A stretch of 64,000 nucleotides of DNA. Origin: Sambucus nigra. Lineage: Eukaryota; Streptophyta; Magnoliopsida; Dipsacales; Adoxaceae. Shown one piece after another: positions 24,603-37,572 of the stretch. The stretch covers positions 540,269,137 through 540,333,136 of the forward strand of contig OX422217.1 of NCBI GenBank assembly GCA_949130495.1, read 5' to 3'. Made by a program: the position numbers and the translations under genes. How positions within the stretch are numbered: position 1 is the first letter of the stretch; each line of letters opens with the position of its first letter. The notes under the pieces were generated by a model. The model saw only the letters and a program-made list of their open reading frames with translations, did not search any database and was not told the origin of the DNA.

Positions 24603-26227
24603 TGTAAGGACGCAAATTTCCAATTGAGTCCTTTGTAGTTTTGGCTCAATTCCGGACAAAAATGTTTAAGTCCTAGGATAAAGTATATTAATCATCTTTC
24701 AAGCCTATGACGTGTTTGTTGAAGACGTAGCGACCAAGTGTATAAAACTTCATCAAAATGCCGAGTTTAAGTTCCTCATTTATACGTCATCAATAGTGGT
24801 TCCATGCTCCCAAGGTATAAATGCATTACATATATATATATAGGAGCTTAGAACGGTTTATATTGGGTGTTAGTTTTTTTAAAACTGTGTTTTGTTTTCA
24901 GAACTTTTTCTATTAAAACTTATATATAAAGTATATAAAGTTTCTGCGCTTAAAAAGAATTTTTGAACATTTTATGAGTTTGTTCAAAAAGTCATTCGAA
25001 TGAGATTGTCGTTCGAACAAGACTGCCAATGACTTCCCATTATGGAATACTGGAACTTCGTTTGAAATGTCATTCGAACGAGATGGTCGTTCTAACGAGA
25101 TTTCCAACGAGCTTCTAACGAGTCCATACTGGAACTTCATTAGAAGACTCGTTCGAACGAAATGTCGTTCGAACGAGATTTCAGGCGGGAAAAACTTTTG
25201 GCAGTTTTTACCCATGTTTCCCACTTGTTTCTCCACTAACTTTTTTCAAAACTTATAATGTGCGAGAACAACCTTTTTGAACTTAACTTTTTCACATCCT
25301 ATCAACCTCTAGAGAGTGTTTGAGAAAAAAATTGTTTTAGAAAAAGTTCATTGTTTTAAAGTGTCAATTTCCAAAGAAAACTGAATATACACTTTAGTTT
25401 ACACCCATAGTTGTGTTTATCCAAGTTCATATATATACATCTTGCTTGGAGTTTTGGCACCGATTTTCCATCTCTACCATTTGAAGAGAAGTTTGTGTTT
25501 GCTTCTAAATCCCACAAAGAAGAAGAGGTTTTCGTGATTTACCCACTTGGAGAAAGGCTCCTAGTTCGGGTGACGGTGACCACATAAAGTCCAATCGGTG
25601 GATTTTGAGATCGGGGTAGAGCTCCAGGGTTATTTTCTAAGTGGTGGTGTTTGCAAGAAGGAGCGTCGAGGCTTGAGAGGGATTGAGTCGTGAGATGTAA
25701 GCCTTTTGTCTTGTAATTGTAAATTCCATACTTAGTGGATTTGAGCCTAGGGTCGTCCGAGGTTTTTTCTCGTCTTGGGTTTTTCCTCGTACATCGTGGC
25801 GTAGTGTGATTGATTTACTTTTATCTTGCATAATAACTTAGAACGCATGCTTAGGATAATTCAAGATAAAATTGGTTTAATTTAATCACTACTAATTTAA
25901 TTTGGTGCTTAGTAATTTTTGGATAATGTTTTGTTAATTCAATTCAAGTCATTTAATTTAATTTGATAAAATTGGTTTGGGCTAACTTGATATAATTGCA
26001 AAACATGACTTAGGCAAATTTTCTAGGACTTGGATTAATTAACTTGGTTTAAGTGAAATTTGAATTGTGTGTGTGTTATAAGTTAATTTCACTTGGTTTA
26101 ATTTTAATTTTGAAGTAAATTAAAATTTGTTGTTTTTAAGTTGTGAACCATCATCTAACGCTTCCGCATCTATTTCATAAAAAGGAAATTGATTTTAAAG
26201 ATATTAAAATTGGGGGCCTATCTATCT
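24603..26227 (+). mobile_element. 3' LTR of element A
   Basis: A 1625-bp partner of the 5' LTR, starting TGTAAGGACGCAAATTTCC and ending CCTATCTATCTCA. It keeps the palindrome cluster (24978-25181) and a GTAAGCC version of the donor-like site (25697). Satellite follows directly after the CAAAC duplication. Confidence 0.92.
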
Positions 26228-29200
26228 CACAAACAATTCACGAGTTTTGCTTCGAATGGTGTACCTCAAAATTGCGCTTGGTGGAAAATTATAACATTTC
26301 ATCTTCTAATTGTTATCCTAATGCATGGAAGTCCTAAAATGGAGAAAAAATATATTTTATGGGGGACTACGGATGGCAAGAAACTGATAGTTTGAACAAT
26401 GGATAAATAGGTCATCTTTTAACAATTCACGAGTTTTTCTTTGAAGGGCATACCTAGAAGTCGTGTTTCACAGAAAATTATAATATTTTTGTTTCTAATA
26501 GTTATCATGATGCATTGGAAGTGCCAAAATGATGCAGAATATATTTTATGGGGGACTATGGAGGGAAAGAGACCTATACTTTGACCAATTGGGAAATTGG
26601 TCATCTTAAAAAAATCCAAGAGTTTTGCATTGAACGACATACCTATAAGTCATGCATAGTGTCAAATGATGCCATTTTTGTTTATAAATTTTTCACTTAC
26701 GCATTCGGAGTCCTAGAATGGTCCAAATATATCTTTTACGGGGGACTACGGAGGACAAGATCTAATTGTTTGAACAATATGGAAATAGGTCATATTTAAA
26801 TAATTCACGAGTTTTACTTCGAGCGTCTACCTAGAAGTCAAGCACATTGGAAAATTATAATACTTTTGTTTCTAATTATTTTTATAGCACATTCAGAGTC
26901 CCAAAAGGTCAACAAATATTGTGTATGGGGACTACGGAGGACAAGAAACTGATAGTTTTAACAACTGAGAAATAAGTCGCCTTCAAACATTTCAGGAGTT
27001 TGGCTATGAACGGGGTACCTATAAGTTACGTGTAATGGAAAATTATAAACATTTTTGCTTCTAATTATTTCCGTTGCTCATTCGGAGTCCCAAATGGTCT
27101 AAAATATCTTATATGGGGGATTACAGAGGTCAAGAAATTGATAGATTGAACAACTAGAAAATAGGTCGTCTTAAAAAAATCAAGAGTTTTTCTTCGTACG
27201 GCGTGACTATAAGTCATGCGTAGTGCAAACTTATAATATTCTTGTTGCTAATGGTTTATCTGGTGCATTAGGAGTCCCAAAATGGTTCTAAAATATCTTA
27301 TGAAGGGGGGCTACGGAGTGAAAAAAACTAATAGTTTAAACAATAGGTAAATAGGTCATCTTCAAACAAATCATGAGTTTTACTTCGGATGATGTACCTA
27401 AAAGTCAAGCATAGTGGAAAATTATAATATTTTTATTTCTAATTATTGTTCTGAAGCATTAGAAATCCCAAAATAGTGCAAAAATATATTGTACGGGGAC
27501 TACGAAGGGAATAATACTAAGAATAATTGAAAAATTAGTTGTCTTCAAATAGTTCATGAGTTTTGCTTCGAACGACATAACTATAAGTCGTACGTAGTGG
27601 AAAATATAAAAAATAGATTTCTAATTGTTTCCCTTGCGCATTAAAAGTACAAAAATGGTCCGAAAATATATTTTATAGGCAACTAAGGAAGGCAAAAAAT
27701 GATAGTTTGATCAATCAGGAAATAGGTCATCTTCAAACAATTAATGAGTTTTGCTTCGAACGGCTTACCTAGAAATCACGCAAAGTGGAAAATTATAACA
27801 TTTTTGTTTCTATTTACTGTCTAGACCCATTGGGAGCCCAAAATGGTGGAAAAATATCTTGTATGGGGGTCTGTGGAGAGTAAGAAACTGATGGTTTGAC
27901 AAACCGAAAAGTAGGTCATCTTCAAAAAAATTCACGAGTTTTTCTTCCAACGACGGACCTAAAAATCGTGCGTAGTAAAAAATTATAACATTTTTGTTTC
28001 TAATTTTTTCTTGACGCATTGGGAGTCTCAAAATATCTTTAGGGGGGACAAAAAAGGGCAAGAAACTAAGAACAATCCAAAAATAGGTCGTTTTCAAAAA
28101 AAATAGATGAGTTTTGCTTCGAACAACTTACCTATAAGTCTCGCCAAGTGGAAAAGTATAAAAAAAATCTAATTGTTTCCCTGATGCATTCAAAGTCCCC
28201 AAAATGGTTGAAAAATATCTTATACGGGGGACTACTATGCGCAAGAAACTGATAGTTGAAAAAATCATGAAATAGGTCGCCTTCAAATAATTCATGAGTT
28301 TTGCTTCAAACGACGTGCCTAGAATTCACGCTTAGTGGAAAATTATAACAACTTTGTTTCTAATTATTGTCTTGACGCATTGGGAGACCCAAAGTGATGA
28401 AAATTTATTGTATGGGCGATTACAAAGGGCGACCAACTGAGAACAACTAGACAATAAGTCGTCTTCAAAAAATCACGAGTTTGCTTCGAACGGCGTACCT
28501 ATAAGTCGCACGTAGTGGAAAATTATAGCATTTTTGTTTCTTATTATTTCCCCAACGCATTTGGAGTTCCAGAATGGTCTAAAAATATCATATATGTGGT
28601 ACTTTGGAGGGTTAGAAACTAATATTTAAACAATCAGGAAATAGGTCGTCTTTAAAAAATTTATGAGTTTTTTTTTCTAATGGCGTCCCTAGTAGTGTAA
28701 AATTATTACATTTTTGTTTATAATTATTTCCCTTATGCATTTGGAGTCCCAAAATTCTCAAAAAATATCTTGTATGGGGGACTACGAAGGGCAAGAAACT
28801 AATAGTTTGCACTACCATGAAGTAGTTCCTCTTTAAACAATTCATGACTTTTGTTCGAAGCGCATAACTAGAAGTCGCACATAGTGTAAAATTAATACAT
28901 TTTTGTTTCTAATTTTTGTCCTGACACAATGGAAATCCCAAAATAGTGAAATAATATCTTGTACGGGGGAATATAGAGGGCAAGAAACTAATAGTTTGAA
29001 CTACCAACAAATAAAGTCTTCTTGAAAAAATTCATAATTTTTGCTTCGAATGGTGTAACTAGAAGTTTCACGTGGTAGAATATTATAACATTTCTCTTTT
29101 TAATTTTTGTCATGCCGCATTAGAAGTCCAAAAATGTTCCAAAAATATCTTGTACGAGAGACTACGGAGGTAAAGAAACTTATAGTTCAAACAACCTCGA

Positions 29201-32200
29201 AATAAGTCATCGTGAAAAATTCACATATTTTGCTTCGAATAACCTATCTAGAAATCGCGAGCAGTGTAAAATTATTGTAGTTTTGTTTCTAATGTTGCAC
29301 TGGCATATTCGGAGTCCCAAATATATCTTGTTTGGGTGATTGCGGAGGGAAAAAAATTGATAGGTTGAACTACCGTGAAATATGTTGCCTCGAGTTTTGA
29401 TTTGAATGACTTACCAAGAAGTCTCGAGTATGGAAAATTATTAAATTTTTGTTTCTAATTGTTTCTCTCCCGCATTCTGAGAATGACCCAAAAATATCTT
29501 GTACGGGTGACTACAGAGGGTAATAAACTGATAGTTTGAAATACTGTGAAATAGGTCATCTTAAAAAAATCAGGAGATTGGCTTCAAATGGCGTACCTAT
29601 AAGTTGTGCATAGTGGAAAATCGTAACATTTTTATTTCTAATTATTGTCTTGATACATTTGGAGCCCCAAAATTCTGTAATAAGATCTTGTACGGGGGAT
29701 TATATAGGCCTGGAATTTAATAGTTTGATCTAACGGGAAATAGGTCTTGTTCAAAAAATTCACGAGTTTTGCTTCGCAAGACTTAATTAGAAGTCACGCT
29801 TAGTGAAGAATTATAATTTGTGTTTCTAATTATTATTCTGATGCATTGTAAGACTTAAAATGGTTCATAAATATCTTTTATGCGGACTTTGGAGAGCAAG
29901 AAACTGAAACTTTGAACAACCGGGAAATAGGTCGTCTTCAAAAATTTCATGAGTTTTGCTTTGAACAACGTACCTATAAGATGCATGTAGTGGAAAAATT
30001 ATTTTTTGGAGAATTTAATGTCCCAAAATGGTCTAAAAATATTATGTATGGGGGACTATAGAGGGCAATAAATTTATAGTTTGAACAACCAGGAAATCGG
30101 TCATCTTAAAATAATTCATGAGTTTTGCTTTGAATGGCGTACCTCAAAATCGTGCATAGTGGAAAATTATAACATTTTAGTCTATAATTATTGTATTGAC
30201 ACATTGGGAGTCCCAAAATGGTGCAAAAATATATTGTATGGGAGACTACGGAGGGCAATAAATTGATAGTTTGTACAACCGAGAAATAAGTCGTCTTAAA
30301 AAAATTCAACAGTTTTGCTTCAAATGGCATACCTATAAGTCGCGCATAGTGCAAAATTAAACCATTTTTGTTTTAAATTATTTCCCTGGTGAATTTGGAG
30401 TCCTAAAATGGTTAGAAAATATATTGTATGGCGGACTACGGAGGGAAAGAAACTAATAGTTTGAATAACCAGGAAATAGGTCGTCTTTATAAAATTCACA
30501 AATTTTGCTTTGAACGACGTAACTATAAGTCGCGTGTAATGTAAAATTATAACATGTTGTTTCTATTTGTTTCCCTTATGCATTCAGAGTCCCAAAATGG
30601 TCCAAATATATCTTTTATGGGGGACTGTGGAGGGCAACAAACTGATAGTTTGAACAACAGGAAAATAGGTCATCTTATTCATATGTTTTTTCGAATGGCA
30701 TACCTAAATGTCGTCTATAATGGAAAATTATAACATTTTTTATTTCTAATGTTTCCCTGGTGCATTCGGAGTCCCAACATGGCCCAAAAATATCATGTAA
30801 GGGGGACTACGGAGGGAAAAAAATTGATAGTTTGAACTATCGAAAAATAGGTCATCCTCAAACAATTCATGAGTTTTACTTCGAATGTCGTACCTAGAAG
30901 TCAAGAGAAATGGAAAATTAAAAAAAAAATTCTAATTATTGTCTCGATGCATTGGGAGTCCCAAAATAGGGAAAAAATATTATGTACTGGGGACTATGAA
31001 TGGTAAGAAACTCAGAACTACTAGAAAATAAGTCATCTTCAAAAAATTCACGAGTTTTGCTTCGAATGATGAACCTATAAGTCATGCGTAGTGGAAAATT
31101 ATAACAATTTTATTTCTAATTGTTTCCCTACGCATTCGGAGTCCCAAAATGGTCCGTAAAATTATTTTATGGGGGACTACATGGGGCAAAAGACTGATAG
31201 ATTAAATAATAGGTTGTCTTCAAATAATTTACGCATTTTGCTTCGAACGGTGTACATATAAGTAACCATAGTGCAAAATCATAATATTTTTATTTCAAAT
31301 TGTTCCCCTGACGCATTTGGAGTCCAAATATTGTCCAAAAATATCTTGTACGGGGACTACAAGGGCAAGAAACTGATAGTTTGAATAACTAGAAACGAGG
31401 ACATCTTCAAATAATTCATGAGTTTTTCTTTGAACGGCGTACCTAGAAGGCACGCTAAGTAAAACATTCTAACAATTTTGTTTATAATTATTGTTATGAT
31501 GCATTGGGAGTGGCAAAATAGTTCAAAAATATACCGTATGGGGGAATACAGATGGCAATAAGTTGATAATTTGAACAACCTGGAAATAGGACATCTTCAA
31601 AAAATTCATGAGTTTTTGCTTCGAACGGCGTACTTATAAGTCGCCCATAGTGAAAAACTATAAAAAGTTTGTTTCTTAATATTTCCTTTATGCATTCGGA
31701 GTCCCAAAATAGTCCAAATATATATTTTATGAGGGACTACAATGGATAAAAAATAAATAGTCTGAACAATAGGGAAATAGGTCGTCTTCAAATAATTCAT
31801 GAGTTTTTCTTCGAACGGCGTACCTAGAATTCACGTGTAGTGGAAAATTATAGCATTTGTTTTCTAATTGTTGTCTCGACAAATTGGGAGTCCCAAAATG
31901 GTGATAAAATATATTGTATGGGGGACTACGAAGAATAATAAACTGATAGTTTGAACAACGAAGAAATAGGTCGACCTTAAAAAATTCACAAGTTTTCCTT
32001 CAGACGACGTAACTACAAGTCGTGCGTAAGTGAAAATTATAATATTTTTGTTTCTAATTGTTTCCCAGGCGCATTAGGAGTCCCAAATGGTTAAAAAAAT
32101 CTTGTACTAGGGACTATGGAGTGAAAAAAACTAATAGTTTGAACAATAGGAAAATAGGTTGTCTTCAAATAATTCACGAGTTTTACTTTGAACGTCGTAC

Positions 32201-32369
32201 CTAGAAGTCAAGCATAGTGGAAAATTATAATATATTTTTTTCTAATTACTGTCTTAACGCATTAAGAGTACCAAACTAGTGCAAAAATATCTTGTACAGG
32301 GGGCTATAAAGGGCAAGAAACTGAGAACAACTACAAAATTAGTCGTCTTCAAAAAACTCATGAGTTTTG
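26228..32369. repeat. Tandem satellite array 4 (about 188-bp monomer)
   Basis: About 33 monomers resume in phase after element A. Monomers with the short deletion (ACTRAGAAC) recur near 27520, 28070, 28440, 31015 and 32330. The ones checked are preceded by a monomer carrying TTTTACTTCGAATGTCGTACC or similar and GTCAAGCATAGTGG, so variant pairs travel together. A shortened monomer lies at about 29995-30020. The array is interrupted at 32365-32369 (TTTTG) by solo LTR 2. Confidence 0.94.
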
Positions 32370-35300
32370 TGTAATACCCCATATTTTTAATGACTTTTAA
32401 AATGGGATTAATTAAAATTAATTGTGATATAATTGGAAATTAATCCGTATTTAAATATTACTCGAGAATAAACTAATATGTGATTTATGTTGAATATTAC
32501 TTAGTGATTAAAGTAATATACATTACGTGTACGATAATTATGATAATTAAGTTGGGACGCACATTTGAGTAGTGTCGGGATTATAATTTAATGAAATACA
32601 AGTGAATTATTTTTATGTCATCCGAATGGTCGTTTTGACTGCGTCAAAGTTTCCGAAAGGGTTCAAATAGTCAAAAAAGTCTACTTGGGTGTTTGTATAG
32701 GGTCTCGGGGCACTTTGGAGCCGAATAGTCATCCCGGAGGGGTAATATGGTCATTTGACTTGGAAGGTGAATAGTATGCACGAATTTGGGAGATAAATTA
32801 TAAGTCTAAGGGGATTGGATTATTCATTTCATTATACAAACTTAGAGAAAAATAAATTGAGAGAGAGTGAAGAGTTTCTATGGGGAAAAGGAAGAGTCAT
32901 TATGGGAGAAGAAGAGACTTTTCTAGGAAACCAAAGGTCAACCACCTTGCACCACCAACAGCCACCACCACTACTGCCAAAAGTTGGCCAAAAAAAAGAG
33001 GACCACTAGTAAAGTATCATCCCCAATGGATCAAACCTACAATCTAAAGGCAAGTGACTAATTATTGCAAATTTAGCTTGTATATTATCCATGTTAGGCT
33101 GATTAGAAAATTCTGAAAAGATGCATAATCAAAGATGAGTTATAGTGATGTAAATTGAATATTTGAAAGGAGAATGATGTAGGATTAATTTTCTTTTTAC
33201 TATAAAATTTAACCCCTTTGAGAAGTATTGGTGAAGAAAATCTTAGTTTATATGATGTTTTTGGAGAAATAATAAAATATGAGTTTTTTAGAAATTATGA
33301 GAAATTTCATGTTTTGGAGATAACTAGTTAGATGTTAATTCATTTCTGGAAATTAGAAATATGTAGGATTAATCTCATATTGTTGGTAGATATTAATCCA
33401 CGAAATAAACATCACATGTTTGGAGAAATTCTGAGAATTATAGGATTGTTCTTGATATATTCATGTTTTTAGTTTTTGGGTAAAAATATGAGAAACATGC
33501 TTTTAATCCAATCCCCTGATGAGTCTAGGTTATGTAGTCAGTGGAAATCATTTACATATGTTGCTATATCATGTATCATGAATTATATGGAAATTGGGAC
33601 GTTCAAATAGAGACTTGAATGATCAAAAGTTATGAAACGCGTAGGAATAAAAATGCAGAATCTGGGCTGATAACTAGGCGATCGATTGATCGACCCATGA
33701 AGCTCGATCGATCGACCGGCCCCTGACCATCGATCAATCGACCTTCCCGGAATTTATGAACTTGTCGCTTTTTAATTCTTGATTTAATCCCGAAACTTTT
33801 AGAAATATTTAGTGATTATTATTTGAATATAATGGGAGTTAGAGAAGGCAGTAGGATATACCTAAGACTCGTAAAATATTATTTTGGGATGAGGGGAAAT
33901 TAACGAGTGTTTAATTAAGCGAGTTAGTTTGGAGAATTATATTACTTGGAGTTAAATTGGGTATATGATCATTTATGGTTAGGATCAGTGGTAAGAGAGT
34001 CATAAATTACTGGTATAACCTTAGGTATAATTGGGATTAACCTTAAGAGGTGGAATAAAGGGTTAAGAGTGAATTAGGGATTATCAGGGAATAAACCTAA
34101 TCAATTTAATGCATAGAAAATCGGGAGTCAGAATGACATGAAATTATAGGACATGACGTTTACCTACTGAATTTATTTGAGTATTAAATGATCACCATAG
34201 TGCGGGTAGATAAGTTCAGAAATATATATATACTTTGAGAATTAAAGTCATAATCGAACATATACGTAGGATATTCGAGATATAATTATACTACGTAAGG
34301 GATTTATTATATGGGTTGTGCGCATGCCCTATGGTTATATATAGGTATGATGAATACCTATTATTATTATGTATATATGGGTGAGATGATTACCTATTAT
34401 TATCATATGGTTATGTGAATACCTTATTAATGTTATATTTATATAGGTGGAATGTATACATATATTATAGTTTGTTATGTGTATGATATACCTACACTGC
34501 TTGCTATCGGGGTGGAGATTTCGTGTTGTGGACGGTCTTATCCTTGTGCGCCCAATTGGGAAGGATTTTAGATTTGTACCTTGAGCATAGTACCTTACAA
34601 ACGTGGTATCCGAGATATGATAGTTCGACGGTTGAATGGGAGCGTAGGTATGTGCGTGACCCATTTGGCTGGGGAGTATGCTCGCCTCTAATATATTTGT
34701 GTTATGATATGATTCGTGGGAGACACCGAATCAATAGTCCTCTATACAGTGACATTATGTCTCAGGACATGAGAGCAGAGTATGCATGCACCGCACCTGT
34801 GACTGGGGAGGTTCCGTATTAGTATATATAATTAGTGTGATATTATATATATAAAATGTGATGTAATCTATTGTGTGAAATTGTAGATATAGAGATGTAA
34901 TCTTCTATATGAAGTTTTAGATTAAAAATATAAACTGTGATTTAATCTACTGTGTAATGTTGTAGATAGAAGTGTATAATGAAATCTGAATTTAATTAAG
35001 TAAGTGAACACTTAATTCCAAGGTTATAACAAGACTAGTTCATATTAAAGAGAAATGAATATGAACAATTAGATTATGTATGGTATGGGACATATGGGTT
35101 TATGATATGGGTTAAAATTATGTTACTAGTTAGGAGGGAACCTTAACTAGGAAGATAATAAGATACGATAGGTGTGCACTCTAGATGAGAGGTGAGAAAT
35201 CTCAAGAGAGAGCCCATGAAACTAGAATGTACATAATAAATGCTTAATTGTAATTGTTAAGGACCTGTTATTCTTAAAAATCTTTTACAATCGGGCTCTG

Positions 35301-35786
35301 ACCCGTTTCCTTGCATATTCTCTTCTCTACTATATCGTGTACATCAGGTATCCGACACCATGGATGTTCCGATGGATTATAGCTACCAGCAGATATGCAG
35401 ACTTTGTTTAGACTTTTCTTTCTGTTTATTCACTCATATGTAGCGTCTACTTCATTTAGGGCTTGTCGCCCAGGATTCTAGAGGTTTTAATTATTTCTGT
35501 AAGCATTATGGATATCAGTTTTAATTAGTAACTGTTATAATTTAACTGGAGAGATAGTCCAGTCACATTTATTCTTGTTGTAGTTAATTCAATTTTGATT
35601 TATTATTCAATGTCGTGGAATGGTTTTATTAAATTAAAATTAGCAAGTTTTTAACACCAGCTTAATTGAGTATTAGGTGATAGAAAAATATTTTCGACAG
35701 TGACGCTAAAAAAGAACCAACTGTATATTCTGATTTAATTAGGTATGGGACTAATCACCCGGTATTTAATTAGGCGGGGTGTTACA
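32370..35786 (+). mobile_element. Solo LTR, Ty3/gypsy chromovirus (Tekay-like), copy 2
   Basis: 3417 bp, starting TGTAATACCCCATATTTTT and ending AGGCGGGGTGTTACA. Flanks are TTTTG (32365-32369) and TTTTT (35787-35791), a 5-bp duplication with one mismatch inside the satellite segment GAGTTTTKCTTCG. Landmarks shared with solo LTR 1 are AAGGCAAGT at 33048-33056, a TCGATCGATCGAC cluster at 33676-33745, GGGCTCTGACCCG at 35289-35301, a CAG acceptor-like end at 35347 and CGACAGTGACGCTAAA near 35696. No internal domain exists. The open frames at 32815-33009 and 34523-34822 are not conserved as protein in the sister LTRs. Confidence 0.88.
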
Positions 35787-35809
35787 TTTTTCTTCGAATA
35801 GTATACCTA
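35787..35809. repeat. Satellite remnant between two insertions
   Basis: Twenty-three bases of satellite (TTTTTCTTCGAATAGTATAC, then CTA) separate solo LTR 2 from element B. Both elements entered the same monomer. Confidence 0.9.
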
Positions 35810-36996
35810 TAAATATGCAAGGATATATGGATTCAGTTCAAATTCGTGAAATACACTCCGTGAAATGAATTAATGACACAAAGTACAAATTATGATTAGG
35901 CCAACAGGTTTATACTTTCCAAATTTAAATCTTACTTACTAAATCCTATATGAGCATGCATGATTTCGGATACACAAAGAGAAAGAAAAATCACAACGCG
36001 CCAATGTAAAAAGAAAACCCAAATGGGAAAAACCTTAGATGGCCATACCTAGAAAAATCCACAATGAATATGGTTTTTACAAGAAGACATAAAAGACCTA
36101 CAGACTTGACACAATAAGACCCTTCGATGCCTTCTTCAACAGCACCGTCTGTAATACGTGTAGTTCCAACACGCTGCATGACACCTCCTGTGTCTCGGTA
36201 TCCATTGAAAGTCAAATGCCATCTCTAAAATAACTTGTGAAGAGATCCACTGCACCCAAATAAGAATGAATGTATGAGAGGGTAATTTTAGGGTTTTTGG
36301 TTCTTGGAAAATGATCCAAAAGATCACATAAATGTTGGAGATAATTTGTAACAAGAAATATGGTTTTATTCAAATGTTCAAGAACCCCTTTTAGCAAAAA
36401 ACTTCTTTCCCGAGCTCCTAAATAGTTTCAAAGAGGAAGTGGTGTGCAAGGGAGGTTGAGGGGAAAAATTAAATTTTTCCTGCCTCGTTCGAACGACATA
36501 ACAAAATGCCATTTGAATGAGCCTTCAAATGACAATGCAGTCGAAACCCATTTTAAGGATCTCGTTTGAAATCATTTGAACGACTATGATCAAAAGTTCG
36601 TTTGAATGAGATTTCAAATGACATTGCAATCGAGATCCACAAAGGAACTCTTCCGAAGTCTTTCAAACATGCACATTCAAATGAATTTTTTGAAAGACCT
36701 TCATAATTTTGGGAAATCAAATTTAACTTTAAAGATCAAAATATGTTTTGAAAAATTCCACCAGGAAGCATGTAACAATATAACAAAATGTCTCCAGCAA
36801 ATTATAAAGAATCGAGTCAAATACCTTTGGTAAAAAGAGCAATAAGATGATGATGTAAAGTCGTGTAGAATGGTGAAACCAAGGAGGCTCCAATTCTTCA
36901 TCGCGGAGATTAGCATGACATTAAATAACTATAAATGTTTAGTTCAAAAAAATAGCAAATACTACAAATTGACTCAATCGGAAATTTGTCCTTATA
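35810..36996 (-). mobile_element. 3' LTR of element B
   Basis: 1187 bp, the partner of 61215-62439. On the minus strand its start is decayed (TATAAGGACAAATTTCCG for TGTAAGGACAAATTTCC). It contains a cluster of TTCGAACGA-like repeats at 36487-36690, many decayed to TTTGAATGA. The GTAAGTC site seen in other copia LTRs reads GTAGGTC here (36095-36101 on plus). Confidence 0.88.
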
Positions 36997-37010
36997 AATA
37001 TCCCCCTTTA
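36997..37010 (-). other. Polypurine tract of element B
   Basis: On the minus strand TAAAGGGGGATATT immediately precedes the 3' LTR. The wider context CCTGGAATAGCTAAAGGGGG matches the tracts of elements A and C. Confidence 0.85.
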
Positions 37011-37572
37011 GCTATTCCAGGACAAAACATAAATAAATAAAAAGACGCAAAATTTGCTAACCTAGGCCGTCAAGCCGATCCTAATACCCATCCCTAAAAC
37101 CCCAAAAAAACTCGACTGATAAAAAAGCTGATACTTGAAGGTCTTTGTAGGCAATAATTTGGCGAATAAAGAAATATCCTACACACAAGAAACAACAAAC
37201 ACATAAAACGCATGGGGGAAATTAAGATATAAATAACCAAATTCTAACTCCCCCTAAACATGTTCGCCCCCTTTTTGCCCGAAAAAGACAAAGGGATAGA
37301 ACAACACCTGCAATGTTATTGAATATAGAATAAACCTCAATATAGATAACATGAAACACTAACATGAGTAAGACAACATCCATAACATAATAAAGAATGT
37401 AAATCACCTACAATAACGATACATGATAAGATTAAGCATAAGATGATTAACACTATGAATATAAAATAATATTTAAGATGTGCCAAAACAATATCCAAAT
37501 CTAAATGCTCGAAAAGGAAATGATAATCCAATATCTGGTACAGATGAGAGTAATAAGTAAGGAAAGTATAAA

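Larger units (their letters stand above)
18990..26227 (+). mobile_element. Element A: gag-only SIRE-type copia retrotransposon
   Basis: A 7238-bp element bounded by CAAAC duplications (18985-18989 and 26228-26232) inside the satellite. It has two LTRs of about 1.63 kb, a TGGTATCAGAGC primer-binding site, a broken gag gene, about 2 kb of non-coding sequence and a polypurine tract. No protease, integrase, reverse transcriptase or RNase H is visible anywhere in the 3975-bp interior. Element C (54210-60999) has the same organisation and ends gag at the same point, so absence of pol looks like a family trait rather than a private deletion. In one stretch of about 275 aligned LTR bases I counted about 17 differences by eye, so the insertion is not recent. 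Confidence 0.9.
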
